From: Zoogloeaceae bacterium
GTDB lineage: Bacteria > Pseudomonadota > Gammaproteobacteria > Burkholderiales > Rhodocyclaceae
Reading direction: 5' to 3'
NCBI GenBank assembly: GCA_031256795.1
Contig: JAIRPW010000014.1
Coordinates: 1-45,721, forward strand
DNA length: 45,721 bases
Part shown: piece by piece, positions 17,644 to 26,236 of the stretch
How the letters are laid out: each line of letters begins with the position of its first letter
Numbering within the stretch: the first letter of the stretch is position 1
The notes under the pieces: generated by a model
The model's input: the letters and a program-made list of their open reading frames with translations, nothing else
Told to the model about the DNA's origin: nothing
The model's database searches: none
Program-made: the position numbers and the translations under genes

Positions 17644-20208
17644 ATGCCCCCGGATCCCACTCCCGAAGCCCCTTTCTGGCAAAAGCAAAACTATGCCGAA
17701 CTTCTGCTCCGTCACACGGGAAAAGAAATTTTCAAATGGACGCATTATCCCTTTATCTACGATCGCATCCTGGCGCGGTTTCTTGAGACAGGCAAACCTC
17801 TCGCCCTTCTGGAAATCGGCACGTTAAACGGCGGCTCGCTTGAGCTTTGGCGCGACTATCTGCCCCCGAATTCAGAAATACACGGGCTGGATATAAACGC
17901 GCGCTGCCTGGAACTGGAATTCGGCGCGAATATCCATTTTCACCTTTGCGACGCGACAAACGCGGAGGCGGTCGCCCGCGAGTTGGGCGGCAAAACCTTT
18001 GACGTCATCCTGGACGACGGATCGCATTTATACCCGGACGTCATCGGCGCTTTTTTCAATCTTTTCTGGCGTCTGAATCCCGGCGGCGTGTATATGGTGG
18101 AAGACCTCCATTGCAGTTACGATACGACGCACGGCGGCGGCCTTTGCGCAAAAGGCTCTTCCATTGAGTTTCTCAAGCGCTTCATTGACGCGCTGCACGC
18201 GGACTTCATTCCCGAAAAGGAAATCGTCCACGACCCTCTTTTTCTGCCTTTTTTCCGCCAGGAAATCGCCTCCGTTTCCTTTTTCAGCGACGTCTGCGCG
18301 ATTACGAAATTTGAGAGACCCAAAACCAATCCCTTTAGTCCCATTACCGTCGGGCAGACCGGAACGGTTGCGCCGCAAAACGCGCGCTTCCGGAACAAAG
18401 AACGGGAAATAGCGTACGCGGCGTCGCTTTTCGCCTTGCCGGGAAGTCCGGACTCTTCCGCCGCGCGCGCCGACACGCTCATGCGCGCGGCGATAGACGC
18501 CTTTCACGCCGACACGCCGAAACTCGCCCACGGCCTTTTCGCGGAACTTGCCGCGCGCCTTCCGGACGATCCGCTGCCTTTTACCTATCTTGCCATGTTC
18601 CACGCGCAGGACGGGAACGACAAGCAAGCGCGGGAAGCCATGGAAAAGGCTGCCGCTCTCGCGCCTGAGCGCGCCGATCTCATCGCCGCGCTGGGCGAGG
18701 TCTATCTCAGGGCCGGCCGCCCGGAAAAAGCGGAGGAATATTTGGGAGAAGCCATCGCGCTCAATCCCCGCCTTTTCGCGGCCTACCTCGCGTTTGCCCG
18801 CGCGCTGCAAACGCAGGGAAAGCACGAAGAAGCCGTCATGGCGCTGCAAAGCGCCGCGACGCAGCCTTCCGAAGCGCAGAAAGCCATCCAGGGTTTTCTT
18901 TTGGAGCTTCTGGCCGAACAAGGCGATCTTTCCGGTTTTGCCCAGGCCAGCACGCGCTTTGCGCAAACTGTGGAAGAGGAGCTGGCAAGCGCGCGCGCCA
19001 TGATGCGCCTGGACGGCACGGGCGAGGAATTTCTGGCCGCGCTCTTTCGCGCCCAGGAAAAGCTCGCCGCCGAAAATACGTCGGTTGACACGCTTCCCGC
19101 CCCGGATCTGCCGCGAAAAGACAATGAGATCCGCGTCGCGTTCCTGACCGGCGACTCCAGCGATGAACGGCTGGACGCCATCGCCGCGCTTTTTCGGCGT
19201 CTGCCCGTGGAACGGTTTGCCCTGTATTTGCTTCTATATGGGAATAACGCGCGGCAAGAACGCCTTACTCCCTTGTACCCTTGCTTTATTTCGGGGATTA
19301 GGATCGTGCGGTTTCATCAGACGGATGAAGACAAGGACGTGCTGGAAAAAATACATGCCATTGCCCCGGACGTCCTGATTGACGCGGACGCTTATTTCCC
19401 TTCTGGAGGGGCGAGGCATTTTTTACGCGCCCGCGCTGAACATAAAATCCTTTGGGGCGACGCGCCCCTGCCGCCCATTGCGCCAGGAATGCGGACCCTG
19501 GCAGGCGAAGCGCTGGAGGTATCGGATTTCCTGCCGGTTTTTTCCCTGCCCGGATTGGGAGAATATCTTGATCTGCCGGATCTGCCGCTGCAGGAAAGAG
19601 GCTGGAAGCCCGCCCATTTCCGTTTTGGCGTTTTGGCTTCCGCCCCGAACATTAGCGCGGATAGCTGGCGGCTCATGGCGCGGGTTTTGCTCGCCGCCCC
19701 GGACAGTCGGCTTTACGTCAATTTGGGCGAGCTGGATTCAGGAAACAAAAGAGCGCCCGCGCGCCAGTTTATTCGCGCGCAGTTTGCGCGCATGGGCGTC
19801 GAGGAAGAACGTTTGGAATTTTTCCACGCCGTGACGGCGGAGGAAATCTGTCTTGCCGCGCGAAGAATGGACGCCGCGCTCTTTCCGCCCTCGCATTCCG
19901 GCGGTCTTGCCCTGTCCGCCTGTCTCTGGATGGGGCGTCCTCTGGTCGCCCTGGCTTCAGACCTTCCCTGGGCGCGGCGTCCCGCCGTGTTTCTGGCAAT
20001 CGCGGAACATCCTGAATGGCTGGCGGAAAACGAGGAAGAGTACGCGGAGATCGCCGCAGGGTTTGCGGCGCGCCGCGCTCCCGCAGATCCAGAATTGCGC
20101 CCGCGGCTCCAGGCGGCGGGGCTGACGGACGCCGACGCCTTCGCCGCTGGCTTCGCCAGGGCAGTGGAACAGCTGTATGCCCCGCAAACCCAAACGGATC
20201 CGGAGTAA
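17644..20208 (+). CDS. Methyltransferase - TPR - OGT-like glycosyltransferase fusion
   Basis: An 854-residue protein with three parts. Residues 1-230 are a class I SAM-dependent methyltransferase: motif I is LEIGTLNGGS at 56-65, the acidic residue is in HGLDIN near 82, and DVILDDGSH is at 120-128, as in sugar or macrolide O-methyltransferases. Residues about 290-430 contain TPR-like helical repeats (DLIAALGEVYLRAGRPEKAE). From about 490 to the end is a SPINDLY/OGT-type domain (GT41): FGVLASAPNISADSWRLMARV resembles the UDP-sugar domain start, and GLALSACLWMGRPLVAL near 750 matches the nucleotide-sugar site. TPR-OGT proteins modify Ser/Thr with sugars; a linked methyltransferase could methylate the added sugar. 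That is inference: target and sugar are unknown. The next gene encodes a second glycosyltransferase 8 bp downstream. Flagellin or a surface glycan are the obvious candidate targets. Confidence 0.82.
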   Translation: MPPDPTPEAPFWQKQNYAELLLRHTGKEIFKWTHYPFIYDRILARFLETGKPLALLEIGTLNGGSLELWRDYLPPNSEIHGLDINARCLELEFGANIHFHLCDATNAEAVARELGGKTFDVILDDGSHLYPDVIGAFFNLFWRLNPGGVYMVEDLHCSYDTTHGGGLCAKGSSIEFLKRFIDALHADFIPEKEIVHDPLFLPFFRQEIASVSFFSDVCAITKFERPKTNPFSPITVGQTGTVAPQNARFRNKEREIAYAASLFALPGSPDSSAARADTLMRAAIDAFHADTPKLAHGLFAELAARLPDDPLPFTYLAMFHAQDGNDKQAREAMEKAAALAPERADLIAALGEVYLRAGRPEKAEEYLGEAIALNPRLFAAYLAFARALQTQGKHEEAVMALQSAATQPSEAQKAIQGFLLELLAEQGDLSGFAQASTRFAQTVEEELASARAMMRLDGTGEEFLAALFRAQEKLAAENTSVDTLPAPDLPRKDNEIRVAFLTGDSSDERLDAIAALFRRLPVERFALYLLLYGNNARQERLTPLYPCFISGIRIVRFHQTDEDKDVLEKIHAIAPDVLIDADAYFPSGGARHFLRARAEHKILWGDAPLPPIAPGMRTLAGEALEVSDFLPVFSLPGLGEYLDLPDLPLQERGWKPAHFRFGVLASAPNISADSWRLMARVLLAAPDSRLYVNLGELDSGNKRAPARQFIRAQFARMGVEEERLEFFHAVTAEEICLAARRMDAALFPPSHSGGLALSACLWMGRPLVALASDLPWARRPAVFLAIAEHPEWLAENEEEYAEIAAGFAARRAPADPELRPRLQAAGLTDADAFAAGFARAVEQLYAPQTQTDPE

Positions 20209-20216
20209 AAATCATC

Positions 20217-21101
20217 ATGCCGCCAGTTTTTTCCGTTGTCATCTGCAGCATTAACGCATGGAAATTCGCCCAGACAAGCGCCTGTTATGAGCATCTGCTC
20301 CAAAATATCCCGCACGAAATCATCGGCATTCATGACGCAGTCTCCCTTTGCTCTGGCTATAACCGCGGTCTTCAGCGGGCGCATGGCGACGTCGTGATTT
20401 TTTCTCACGACGATATGCTTTTCCTTGACCCCGATTTTGCGGAAAAAATCGCGGCGCGGATGCGCGACTACGATCTTCTCGGTTTTGCCGGGACTACCCG
20501 CGTGAATCTGCCGATGTGGATGGGCAGCGGGGGCTTCCAGCATTTGCGGGGCGCGTCCGCGCATTGGATCGGCGGCGACACAGCGAACCAACTTCAACTC
20601 GCTGTCTACGGAAGCGTGGAAGAATGGCCTGTCGCAAAAAATATCGCGATGATGGACGGGTTATGCCTCATCGCCCGTCATGAGACCGCCGCCGCGGTGG
20701 GCTTTGACGAAGACGCCTTTGACGGCTGGCATTTGTACGACTGTGATTTCTCCTTTTCCGTCTTTCTTGCCGGCTTCCGGACAGGCGTTTGCTGCGATAT
20801 TCCCTTTATCCACGCCACCGCATCTCTGAACAATGGAAACTCTTTCGGCTCAGAGGATTACGCGCGTTATGCCCGACGTTTCTGGAAAAAGTACCGGGAA
20901 CACATGCGTCCCGAAAAAATAAAAAGAATGAACTGCTCCATGATTGCCCAGGACTACCGGGGCCTCGTGCGCGACTGGACACAAGAAAATTTCCGCAAAC
21001 TCTTCTTCACAGGGAAAAAACGCTGGCTGTCCCTCACGAACGAAAATCAGAGATACATAAATCCCCCGGCTTCCTGGAATCCCGACGGCCGGGAATCGTA
21101 A
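20217..21101 (+). CDS. Glycosyltransferase, GT2-like (GT-A fold)
   Basis: A 294-residue cytoplasmic protein without membrane segments. The N-terminus (FSVVICSINAWKFAQTSACYEHLL) divides into a first strand FSVVICSIN and a helix, as in family 2 enzymes. GYNRGLQRAHGDVVIFSHDD gives the conserved Asn-Arg-Gly turn and a DD metal-binding pair near residue 64. FDGWHLYDCDFSF may carry the catalytic acid (typical ED/D in GT2). It should transfer a sugar from a nucleotide donor to a protein or glycan, substrate unknown. The frame is open upstream into the preceding gene, but ATG 20217 has GGAG 10 bases before it and starts exactly at the fold. Only 8 bp separate it from the methyltransferase-OGT fusion, so the two are probably one functional unit. 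Confidence 0.8.
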   Translation: MPPVFSVVICSINAWKFAQTSACYEHLLQNIPHEIIGIHDAVSLCSGYNRGLQRAHGDVVIFSHDDMLFLDPDFAEKIAARMRDYDLLGFAGTTRVNLPMWMGSGGFQHLRGASAHWIGGDTANQLQLAVYGSVEEWPVAKNIAMMDGLCLIARHETAAAVGFDEDAFDGWHLYDCDFSFSVFLAGFRTGVCCDIPFIHATASLNNGNSFGSEDYARYARRFWKKYREHMRPEKIKRMNCSMIAQDYRGLVRDWTQENFRKLFFTGKKRWLSLTNENQRYINPPASWNPDGRES

Positions 21102-21219
21102 ACGCCGCGCCTGCCTTGGTTTTCGGGGATAAAACCCGCATGGCTTGCCGCGTATGATTTGCCAAAAAAGGCGCTTTCTGTTATTAAGCGTCCTTTTCGT
21201 CAAAAGGGTCGCGCTCAAC

Positions 21220-21645
21220 ATGGAAGAAGAACTGTCGCAAAAACGCTTCACGCCCTATAAACCCAAAAGCAACGAAGCGTATATGAGCAAAAATCAGCTC
21301 CAGCATTTTCGCAGCATTCTGGAAAGCCTGAAAAAAGACATGGGGGAAGACATTGACCGAACGGTGCATACCATGCAGGACGAGGCGACCGTGTTTGCCG
21401 ATCCCAACGATCGCGCAAGCCAGGAGACCGACATCGCGGTGGAACTCAGAAACCGCGACCGCGAACGAAAACTGATCAAAAAAATTGACGACACCTTGGC
21501 GCGCATTGAAGCGGGGGATTACGGCTTCTGCGACAAATGCGGCGTGGAAATCGGCATCCAGCGTCTGGAAGCGCGCCCCACCGCCACCCTGTGCATTGAT
21601 TGCAAGACTCTGGATGAATTAAAAGAAAAACAAATGGTGAAATAA
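21220..21645 (+). CDS. dksA: RNA polymerase-binding transcription factor DksA
   Basis: DksA enters the secondary channel of RNA polymerase and, with ppGpp, tunes rRNA and amino-acid promoters. The 141-residue product has the coiled-coil with the tip motif DPNDRAS (DxxDxA, needed for activity), then LRNRDRERKLIKKIDDTL. A zinc finger follows, with CDKC and CIDC separated by GVEIGIQRLEARPTATL. All four cysteines are present, so it is the zinc-containing type. I chose ATG 21220, which has AAAGGG about 8 bases upstream and gives an N-terminus like that of E. coli DksA. An internal ATG at 21283 is possible but would remove the N-terminal helix. Confidence 0.95.
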   Translation: MEEELSQKRFTPYKPKSNEAYMSKNQLQHFRSILESLKKDMGEDIDRTVHTMQDEATVFADPNDRASQETDIAVELRNRDRERKLIKKIDDTLARIEAGDYGFCDKCGVEIGIQRLEARPTATLCIDCKTLDELKEKQMVK

Positions 21646-21785
21646 CGCCGTTTCATCCGTTTTTGCCCCTTGCTGTCCGCGCGCCGCCGAGGGGTTTCCT
21701 TTTTTCCGCGCCCTGCCATTCTCCCGCGCGCCGCGCCCGGAAAATTGATTTCAAGCCGCTTTGAGTTTTTCGCAAGGAACGTACC

Positions 21786-23672
21786 GTGTCCCACGCTCCC
21801 TTTACGCCGCCGCCCGCCGCCTCCAGATTGTTTTTTTCCGGCAACGAAGCCGTCGCCAGAGCCGCCTGGGACGCGGGCGTTCGCGTTGCCTCCGCCTATC
21901 CGGGCACGCCCGCCACGGAAATTCTGGAATACCTTTCCCGCTATCCCGATTTGTATTCTGAGTGGTCGGTCAATGAAAAGGTTTCGCTGGAAGTCGCCAT
22001 TGGCGCGTCGCTCGCCGGAGGGCGCAGCTTCTGCGCGATGAAACACGTAGGACTCAACGTCGCCGCCGACGCCCTGATGACCCAAACGCTCGCGGGCGTC
22101 GTCGGCGGCCTGGTCATCGCGGTCGCGGACGACGTGGGCTTTTCCTCCTCGCAAAACGAGCAGGACTCCCGCTACTGGGGACGCTTTGCGCACCTGCCAA
22201 TCCTGGAACCCGCCGATTCACAGGAAGCCTACGACTTTACGCTCGCGGCCTTCGCGCTCTCCGAGTCCTTCAATACTCCCGTGCTGCTGCGCCTCACCAC
22301 CCGCGTCTGCCATGTCAAATGCCTGGTGACAGTGGGCGAACGCAAAGCTCTGCGCGTCGCCGAAAGTTTCCCCAAAAATCCCGCGCGCTGGGTCATGGTG
22401 CCCGCGCACGCGCGCCAGCGTCTGCCGCTTGTCCTTGAACGCGACAAGGCCCTGGCCAGGGAAGCGGAAAAAAGCCCGCTCAACCGCATTGATCCGGGTA
22501 CAGACCGGCGCGTAGGCTTCATCGCCTCCGGCCCCGCCTATATGCACGTCAAAGAGGCTTTCCCGAACGCCCCCGTGCTGAAACTGGGCTTTTCCCATCC
22601 CTTTCCCCGCCAATTGGCGCAAGAGTTGGCCGGACTCGCGGATACGCTCGTAGTCGCGGAAGAAACCGAGCCGCTCCTGGAAACTGAATTAAAAGCGGCA
22701 GGAATTCCCGTCCGGGGCAAAGACCTTTTGCCCGCTTTCGGCGAACTGCCGCCGCACATTCTGCGCCGCCATCTTTCGGCGCTGCTGCCTGACGCGATCA
22801 CTGAAAACGCCGCCGCCACGCCCAGCCTTCCGGTTTTCCCGCGCCCGCCCACCCTATGCGTCGCCTGCCCGCACCTGGGCGTGTATTACACCCTTTCGCA
22901 AATTAAAAACATTCACATCGCGGGCGACATCGGCTGCTATACCCTGGGCGCGGGACATCCCTGGAACGCGCTGGATACCACCATCTGCATGGGCGCCTCC
23001 ATGGGCATGGCGCTGGGACTGGACAAAGGACGCGGCGCGGAAGACGGCAAAAAACAAATCGTCGCGGTCATCGGCGATTCCACCTTTCTGCACATGGGGA
23101 TGCAAGGTCTGCTGGACGTCGCCTACAACCGCGGCAACGTAACCGTACTCCTTCTGGACAATCGCGCGGTCGGCATGACCGGGGGACAAGATAACCCCGG
23201 CAGCGGACGCGACATTCACGGCGACCCCGCGCCGCGAATTGACTTCGCCAAACTCGTCGAAGCTCTGGGCGTCTCCCGCGAACGCATCCGCGTCGTTGAT
23301 CCGTACCAGCTTCCGGTGCTGTTCAAGACGCTGCGCGAGGAAATCAAGCAGCCTGTCCCTTCCGTCATTATCACCAACCGCCCCTGTGTGCTCATTGATG
23401 ACTATGAGCAGGAATCCGCGTACGCGGTTGATGAAAAGCTATGCACTGGCTGCGGGAATTGCGTCGACGTCGGCTGCCCCGCGATCCATGTCACGCGCCG
23501 CGAAAAAGCGGTCAAACCCTCTGGAAAAGAAGTAGAACTCGCGTTTACGACCATTGAAACCGCCGCCTGCACCGGCTGCGGATTGTGTCTGCAAACCTGC
23601 GGCCCGAACGCGATTCTCCCCGCCGTACCCGCGCGCCCTATCGTGTTTCAGTCCACGCCTATCGCTGATTAG
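21786..23672 (+). CDS. iorA: Indolepyruvate ferredoxin oxidoreductase, alpha subunit
   Basis: A 628-residue thiamine-diphosphate enzyme subunit that oxidatively decarboxylates aryl pyruvates (from Trp, Phe, Tyr) to aryl-acetyl-CoA with ferredoxin as acceptor. The N-terminal half is the pyrimidine-binding domain (SAYPGTPATEILEYL, AMKHVGLNVAADALM). The TPP-binding domain has GDIGCYTLGAG and IGDSTFLHMG, then LDNRAVGMTGGQ. Two iron-sulfur motifs close the protein: CTGCGNCVDVGCP and CTGCGLCLQTCGP. It starts with GTG at 21786 behind AAGGAA. The gamma-type beta subunit (iorB) usually follows directly, but here a terminator and the convergent nlpD come next, so iorB must be elsewhere or absent. Confidence 0.92.
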   Translation: MSHAPFTPPPAASRLFFSGNEAVARAAWDAGVRVASAYPGTPATEILEYLSRYPDLYSEWSVNEKVSLEVAIGASLAGGRSFCAMKHVGLNVAADALMTQTLAGVVGGLVIAVADDVGFSSSQNEQDSRYWGRFAHLPILEPADSQEAYDFTLAAFALSESFNTPVLLRLTTRVCHVKCLVTVGERKALRVAESFPKNPARWVMVPAHARQRLPLVLERDKALAREAEKSPLNRIDPGTDRRVGFIASGPAYMHVKEAFPNAPVLKLGFSHPFPRQLAQELAGLADTLVVAEETEPLLETELKAAGIPVRGKDLLPAFGELPPHILRRHLSALLPDAITENAAATPSLPVFPRPPTLCVACPHLGVYYTLSQIKNIHIAGDIGCYTLGAGHPWNALDTTICMGASMGMALGLDKGRGAEDGKKQIVAVIGDSTFLHMGMQGLLDVAYNRGNVTVLLLDNRAVGMTGGQDNPGSGRDIHGDPAPRIDFAKLVEALGVSRERIRVVDPYQLPVLFKTLREEIKQPVPSVIITNRPCVLIDDYEQESAYAVDEKLCTGCGNCVDVGCPAIHVTRREKAVKPSGKEVELAFTTIETAACTGCGLCLQTCGPNAILPAVPARPIVFQSTPIAD

Positions 23673-23702
23673 ACGCGCATTGATTCCCCAAACAAACCGC
23701 CC

Positions 23703-23731
23703 CGCCTGACCGCGCACGGTCAGGCGTTTTT
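23703..23731 (+). terminator. Intrinsic terminator after iorA
   Basis: The 9-bp stem CGCCTGACC/GGTCAGGCG has a 6-base loop and is followed by TTTTTCTTT. It lies 30 bases after the iorA stop, confirming that transcription ends here without an iorB. Confidence 0.92.
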
Positions 23732-23741
23732 CTTTCCCCCG

Positions 23742-24716
23742 CTATTTTTTCGGCAAATACTCCAGAGGGTCTACAGGAGCGCCCTGTTTGCGCACCTCAA
23801 AATGCAACTTGACAACATCGCTCTCGGAATTTCCCATTTCCGCGATTTTTGCGCCGCGCGTCACACTCTGCTCTTCCTTCACCAGGATTTTTCGGTTGTG
23901 CGCGTAAGCGGTCAAATAGGTAGCGTTGTGCTTAATGATGACGAGATTGCCATAGCCGCGCAAACTATCGCCGGTATAAACCACCCGCCCGTCCGCCGCC
24001 GCAAGCACAGGGTCTCCCGCCTTTCCGGAAATTTCCAATCCCTTGTTCTGCGCAAAACCGCCAATGACTTTCCCGCCAGACGGCCACGCCCAAACCACCC
24101 CGCCCGCTGAAGCCGTCGTCGGAGCGGCTGCCGCCGCAGGCGGCGCAGGCGCGGTTGCCGGAGGCGGAGGCGCAACCACCGCGGGAGCAGACTGCGAGGC
24201 AGCCCCCGCAGCAGCCGGGGCGGACACATTACGCAACGCGGCATAACGCGCGTCAGAATAAGGCTCCTTATCGCCACGCGGCTCACGCTTTATCGCATTC
24301 CCGGAAGCGTCCGCCGATACGGCGATGGGCGCGCTCTCCAAAGAACGCTGCTGCACTACGGGCGCGCCGCTGACCGGCGCGGTATTCACGCCGCCAGCAG
24401 AAGCGTTCGCCGCCGACGGCAAAACCCGCAAATTCTGCCCGATCACAATATGGTGCGGATCGGTCAAATAATTCCAGGCGGCAATCTCACGATAATCCTG
24501 CCCATACTCCAGGGCGATGCTATACAGGGTATCGCCCTTTCTGACAATGTGATACCCCGGCTGCGCCGCCGCAGGCGGCACAGCCGCCGCCGCGCCGCCT
24601 CCATTGCCCGAAGAATGATGAACAACCGGCGCAGGATCGGAAGTCGCGCAGGCCGCAAGCAAAGCGGCGCACACACAAAACAAAGGGAAAAAACGCGCGC
24701 AAAAAACATGGTTCAT
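23742..24716 (-). CDS. nlpD: LysM/M23 lipoprotein NlpD (amidase activator)
   Basis: An outer-membrane lipoprotein that activates cell-division amidases. The 324-residue product has a lipobox LAAC with Cys at 23, then a LysM peptidoglycan-binding domain (GYHIVRKGDTLYSIALEYG, about 53-97). A long Ala/Pro linker follows, and a C-terminal M23/LytM domain (about 215-324). The LytM domain has NKGLEI where active enzymes have a zinc-binding His (HxGxD), and LHFEV in place of HxH. As in E. coli NlpD, the zinc site is lost, so it should be a regulator and not a peptidase. Its start overlaps the pcm stop by 4 bp. rpoS normally follows nlpD in beta- and gammaproteobacteria but is not here. Confidence 0.92.
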   Translation of the reverse strand: MNHVFCARFFPLFCVCAALLAACATSDPAPVVHHSSGNGGGAAAAVPPAAAQPGYHIVRKGDTLYSIALEYGQDYREIAAWNYLTDPHHIVIGQNLRVLPSAANASAGGVNTAPVSGAPVVQQRSLESAPIAVSADASGNAIKREPRGDKEPYSDARYAALRNVSAPAAAGAASQSAPAVVAPPPPATAPAPPAAAAAPTTASAGGVVWAWPSGGKVIGGFAQNKGLEISGKAGDPVLAAADGRVVYTGDSLRGYGNLVIIKHNATYLTAYAHNRKILVKEEQSVTRGAKIAEMGNSESDVVKLHFEVRKQGAPVDPLEYLPKK

Positions 24717-25387
24717 TTTTCAATACCCGCTAACAAGGGAACAAAACGCACAGGGTCCAGCTTTTCCTCCGAAAAACCCCGCGCCGTTTTGCGAATCCGG
24801 TAAAGATACTGTTCCTCTTCACCCACTGGCAAGACCAAAACGCCCTCATGCGACAACTGCGCGCGCAAACTGGGCGGAACAAAGGGCGCGGCAGCCGCCA
24901 CAATAATACTGTCAAAAGGCGCGGAATCCGCCCATCCCGCCGCGCCATCCGCGTGCCGCAAACGCACATGGCGCAACTCCGGAAAGTTAGAAAGAACACT
25001 CCGCGCGCGCGCAAGAAGCGGCGCAATACGTTCAGCCGCGTAAAGCTCGCTGGATAGACGCCCCAACACCGCCGTCTGATAGCCGCTGCCGCTGCCTATT
25101 TCCAGCGTCCGCCCCAGAGAAGCGCGTCCGGCACGCAAAATTTCCAGCATCCGCGCCACCGTTCCAGGACGGGAAAGCGTCTGGTGAAAACCTATCGGCA
25201 GCGCAGATTCTTCATAAGCGCGGTGCGCCAGCGCCTCATCCACAAAAATATGACGCGGCACAGCCCCCATCGCCGCCAGCACCGCCTCATCCGCAATCCC
25301 GTGCTGCCGCAAACGGCTGATCATCCGCCCGCGCGCGCGCGGCGAGGTCATCCCAATCCCCGTAAGATTTTGCGGCTTCGCGATCAC
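24713..25387 (-). CDS. pcm: Protein-L-isoaspartate O-methyltransferase
   Basis: Repairs isoaspartyl residues in aged proteins by methylating them with S-adenosylmethionine. The family motifs are present: AVPRHIFVDEALAHRAYEES in the N-terminal part, LPIGFHQTLSRPGTVARM around the substrate site, and the SAM motif LEIGSGSGYQTAVLGRL. The frame is open to a TTG at 25414; a GTG at 25387 and an ATG at 25351 are other choices. I prefer GTG 25387 because it overlaps the stop of a 31-codon ORF as GTGA, and that ORF itself overlaps the surE stop as ATGA. The GTG choice gives 224 residues; the ATG gives 212, nearer E. coli Pcm (208). The stop overlaps the nlpD start by 4 bp. Confidence 0.9.
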   Translation of the reverse strand: MIAKPQNLTGIGMTSPRARGRMISRLRQHGIADEAVLAAMGAVPRHIFVDEALAHRAYEESALPIGFHQTLSRPGTVARMLEILRAGRASLGRTLEIGSGSGYQTAVLGRLSSELYAAERIAPLLARARSVLSNFPELRHVRLRHADGAAGWADSAPFDSIIVAAAAPFVPPSLRAQLSHEGVLVLPVGEEEQYLYRIRKTARGFSEEKLDPVRFVPLLAGIEK

Positions 25388-25479
25388 GCCCGATCCCCGG
25401 CGCGCAGACGCCAACGTCCGGCAACAAAAAAGCCCAGAAACAGTTTTTCGCGCATGGCGGATAACGTTTGATCCGTCAT
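25384..25479 (-). CDS. Small ORF between surE and pcm (31 codons)
   Basis: An ATG at 25479 overlaps the surE stop (ATGA), and the TGA stop at 25384 overlaps a GTG in the pcm frame (GTGA). The 31-residue product begins [18 protein letters not shown] and is basic towards its end, with one short hydrophobic patch and no recognisable domain. The exact tiling with both neighbours suggests it is translated, either as a coupling leader that delivers ribosomes to pcm or as a short protein. It could also be the original N-terminus of Pcm, put out of frame by an indel. I do not recognise it. Confidence 0.4.
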   Translation of the reverse strand: MTDQTLSAMREKLFLGFFVAGRWRLRAGDRA

Positions 25480-26228
25480 GCGCTTTCCGAATTCATCCAG
25501 GCACGGAGCGCGGAAATTTGCTGCGTATGCGTCAAATCAATCTGTAGCGGCGTAATAGAAACTTGCCGATGCTCAATCGCGTAAAAATCCGTACCTTTTC
25601 CCGCGTCCTGCGCGGCTCCCGCAGCCCCCACCCAATACATGGTTTCATTACGCGGGGAATCAATTTTTATTACCGGCTCCGCTTTATGGCGCTTCCCCAA
25701 GCGCGTCACCTCAAAATCGCCCAATTGTTCATACGGAATATCGGGAACATTGACATTTAGTAAAATGGGCTCCGAATAAGGCGAACGAATAAAGCGCTTT
25801 ACCAATTGCCGCGCAACACGTCCAGCCGTTATAAAATTCCGGCTTTCAAACCCCACGAGCGAAACTGCCAAAGCGGGAATTCCCAAAAGATACGCTTCCG
25901 TCGCAGCCGCAACCGTCCCGGAATAAAGAGTGTCATCCCCCATATTGGCGCCATGATTGATTCCCGAAACAACCATATCCGGCAAAGCGTCCAACATGCC
26001 TGTCACCGCCAAATGCACGCAATCGGTCGGCGTGCCATTCACATAAAAAAAACCGTTTTCCGCGCGACGCAGGGAAAGCGGCCTATCCAGTGTTAAAGAA
26101 TTGCTCGCGCCAGAACGATTTCGCTCCGGCGCGACCACTGTAATATCTCCCAAACCTCGCAACGCTTCCGCCAAACAAAGAATCCCAGGCGCGAGATAAC
26201 CGTCGTCATTGCTCAGGAGAATGCGCAT
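25476..26228 (-). CDS. surE: 5'/3'-nucleotidase SurE
   Basis: A metal-dependent nucleotidase acting on 5'- and 3'-nucleoside monophosphates and short polyphosphate. The N-terminus [15 protein letters not shown] carries the metal-binding Asp pair, and [23 protein letters not shown] and [20 protein letters not shown] complete the active site. The frame stays open to a TTG at 26240, but the ATG at 26228 gives the canonical N-terminus and 250 residues. It lies between hns and pcm; surE-pcm-nlpD is a widely conserved order in proteobacteria. Confidence 0.95.
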   Translation of the reverse strand: MRILLSNDDGYLAPGILCLAEALRGLGDITVVAPERNRSGASNSLTLDRPLSLRRAENGFFYVNGTPTDCVHLAVTGMLDALPDMVVSGINHGANMGDDTLYSGTVAAATEAYLLGIPALAVSLVGFESRNFITAGRVARQLVKRFIRSPYSEPILLNVNVPDIPYEQLGDFEVTRLGKRHKAEPVIKIDSPRNETMYWVGAAGAAQDAGKGTDFYAIEHRQVSITPLQIDLTHTQQISALRAWMNSESA

Positions 26229-26236
26229 GGCGCGTC

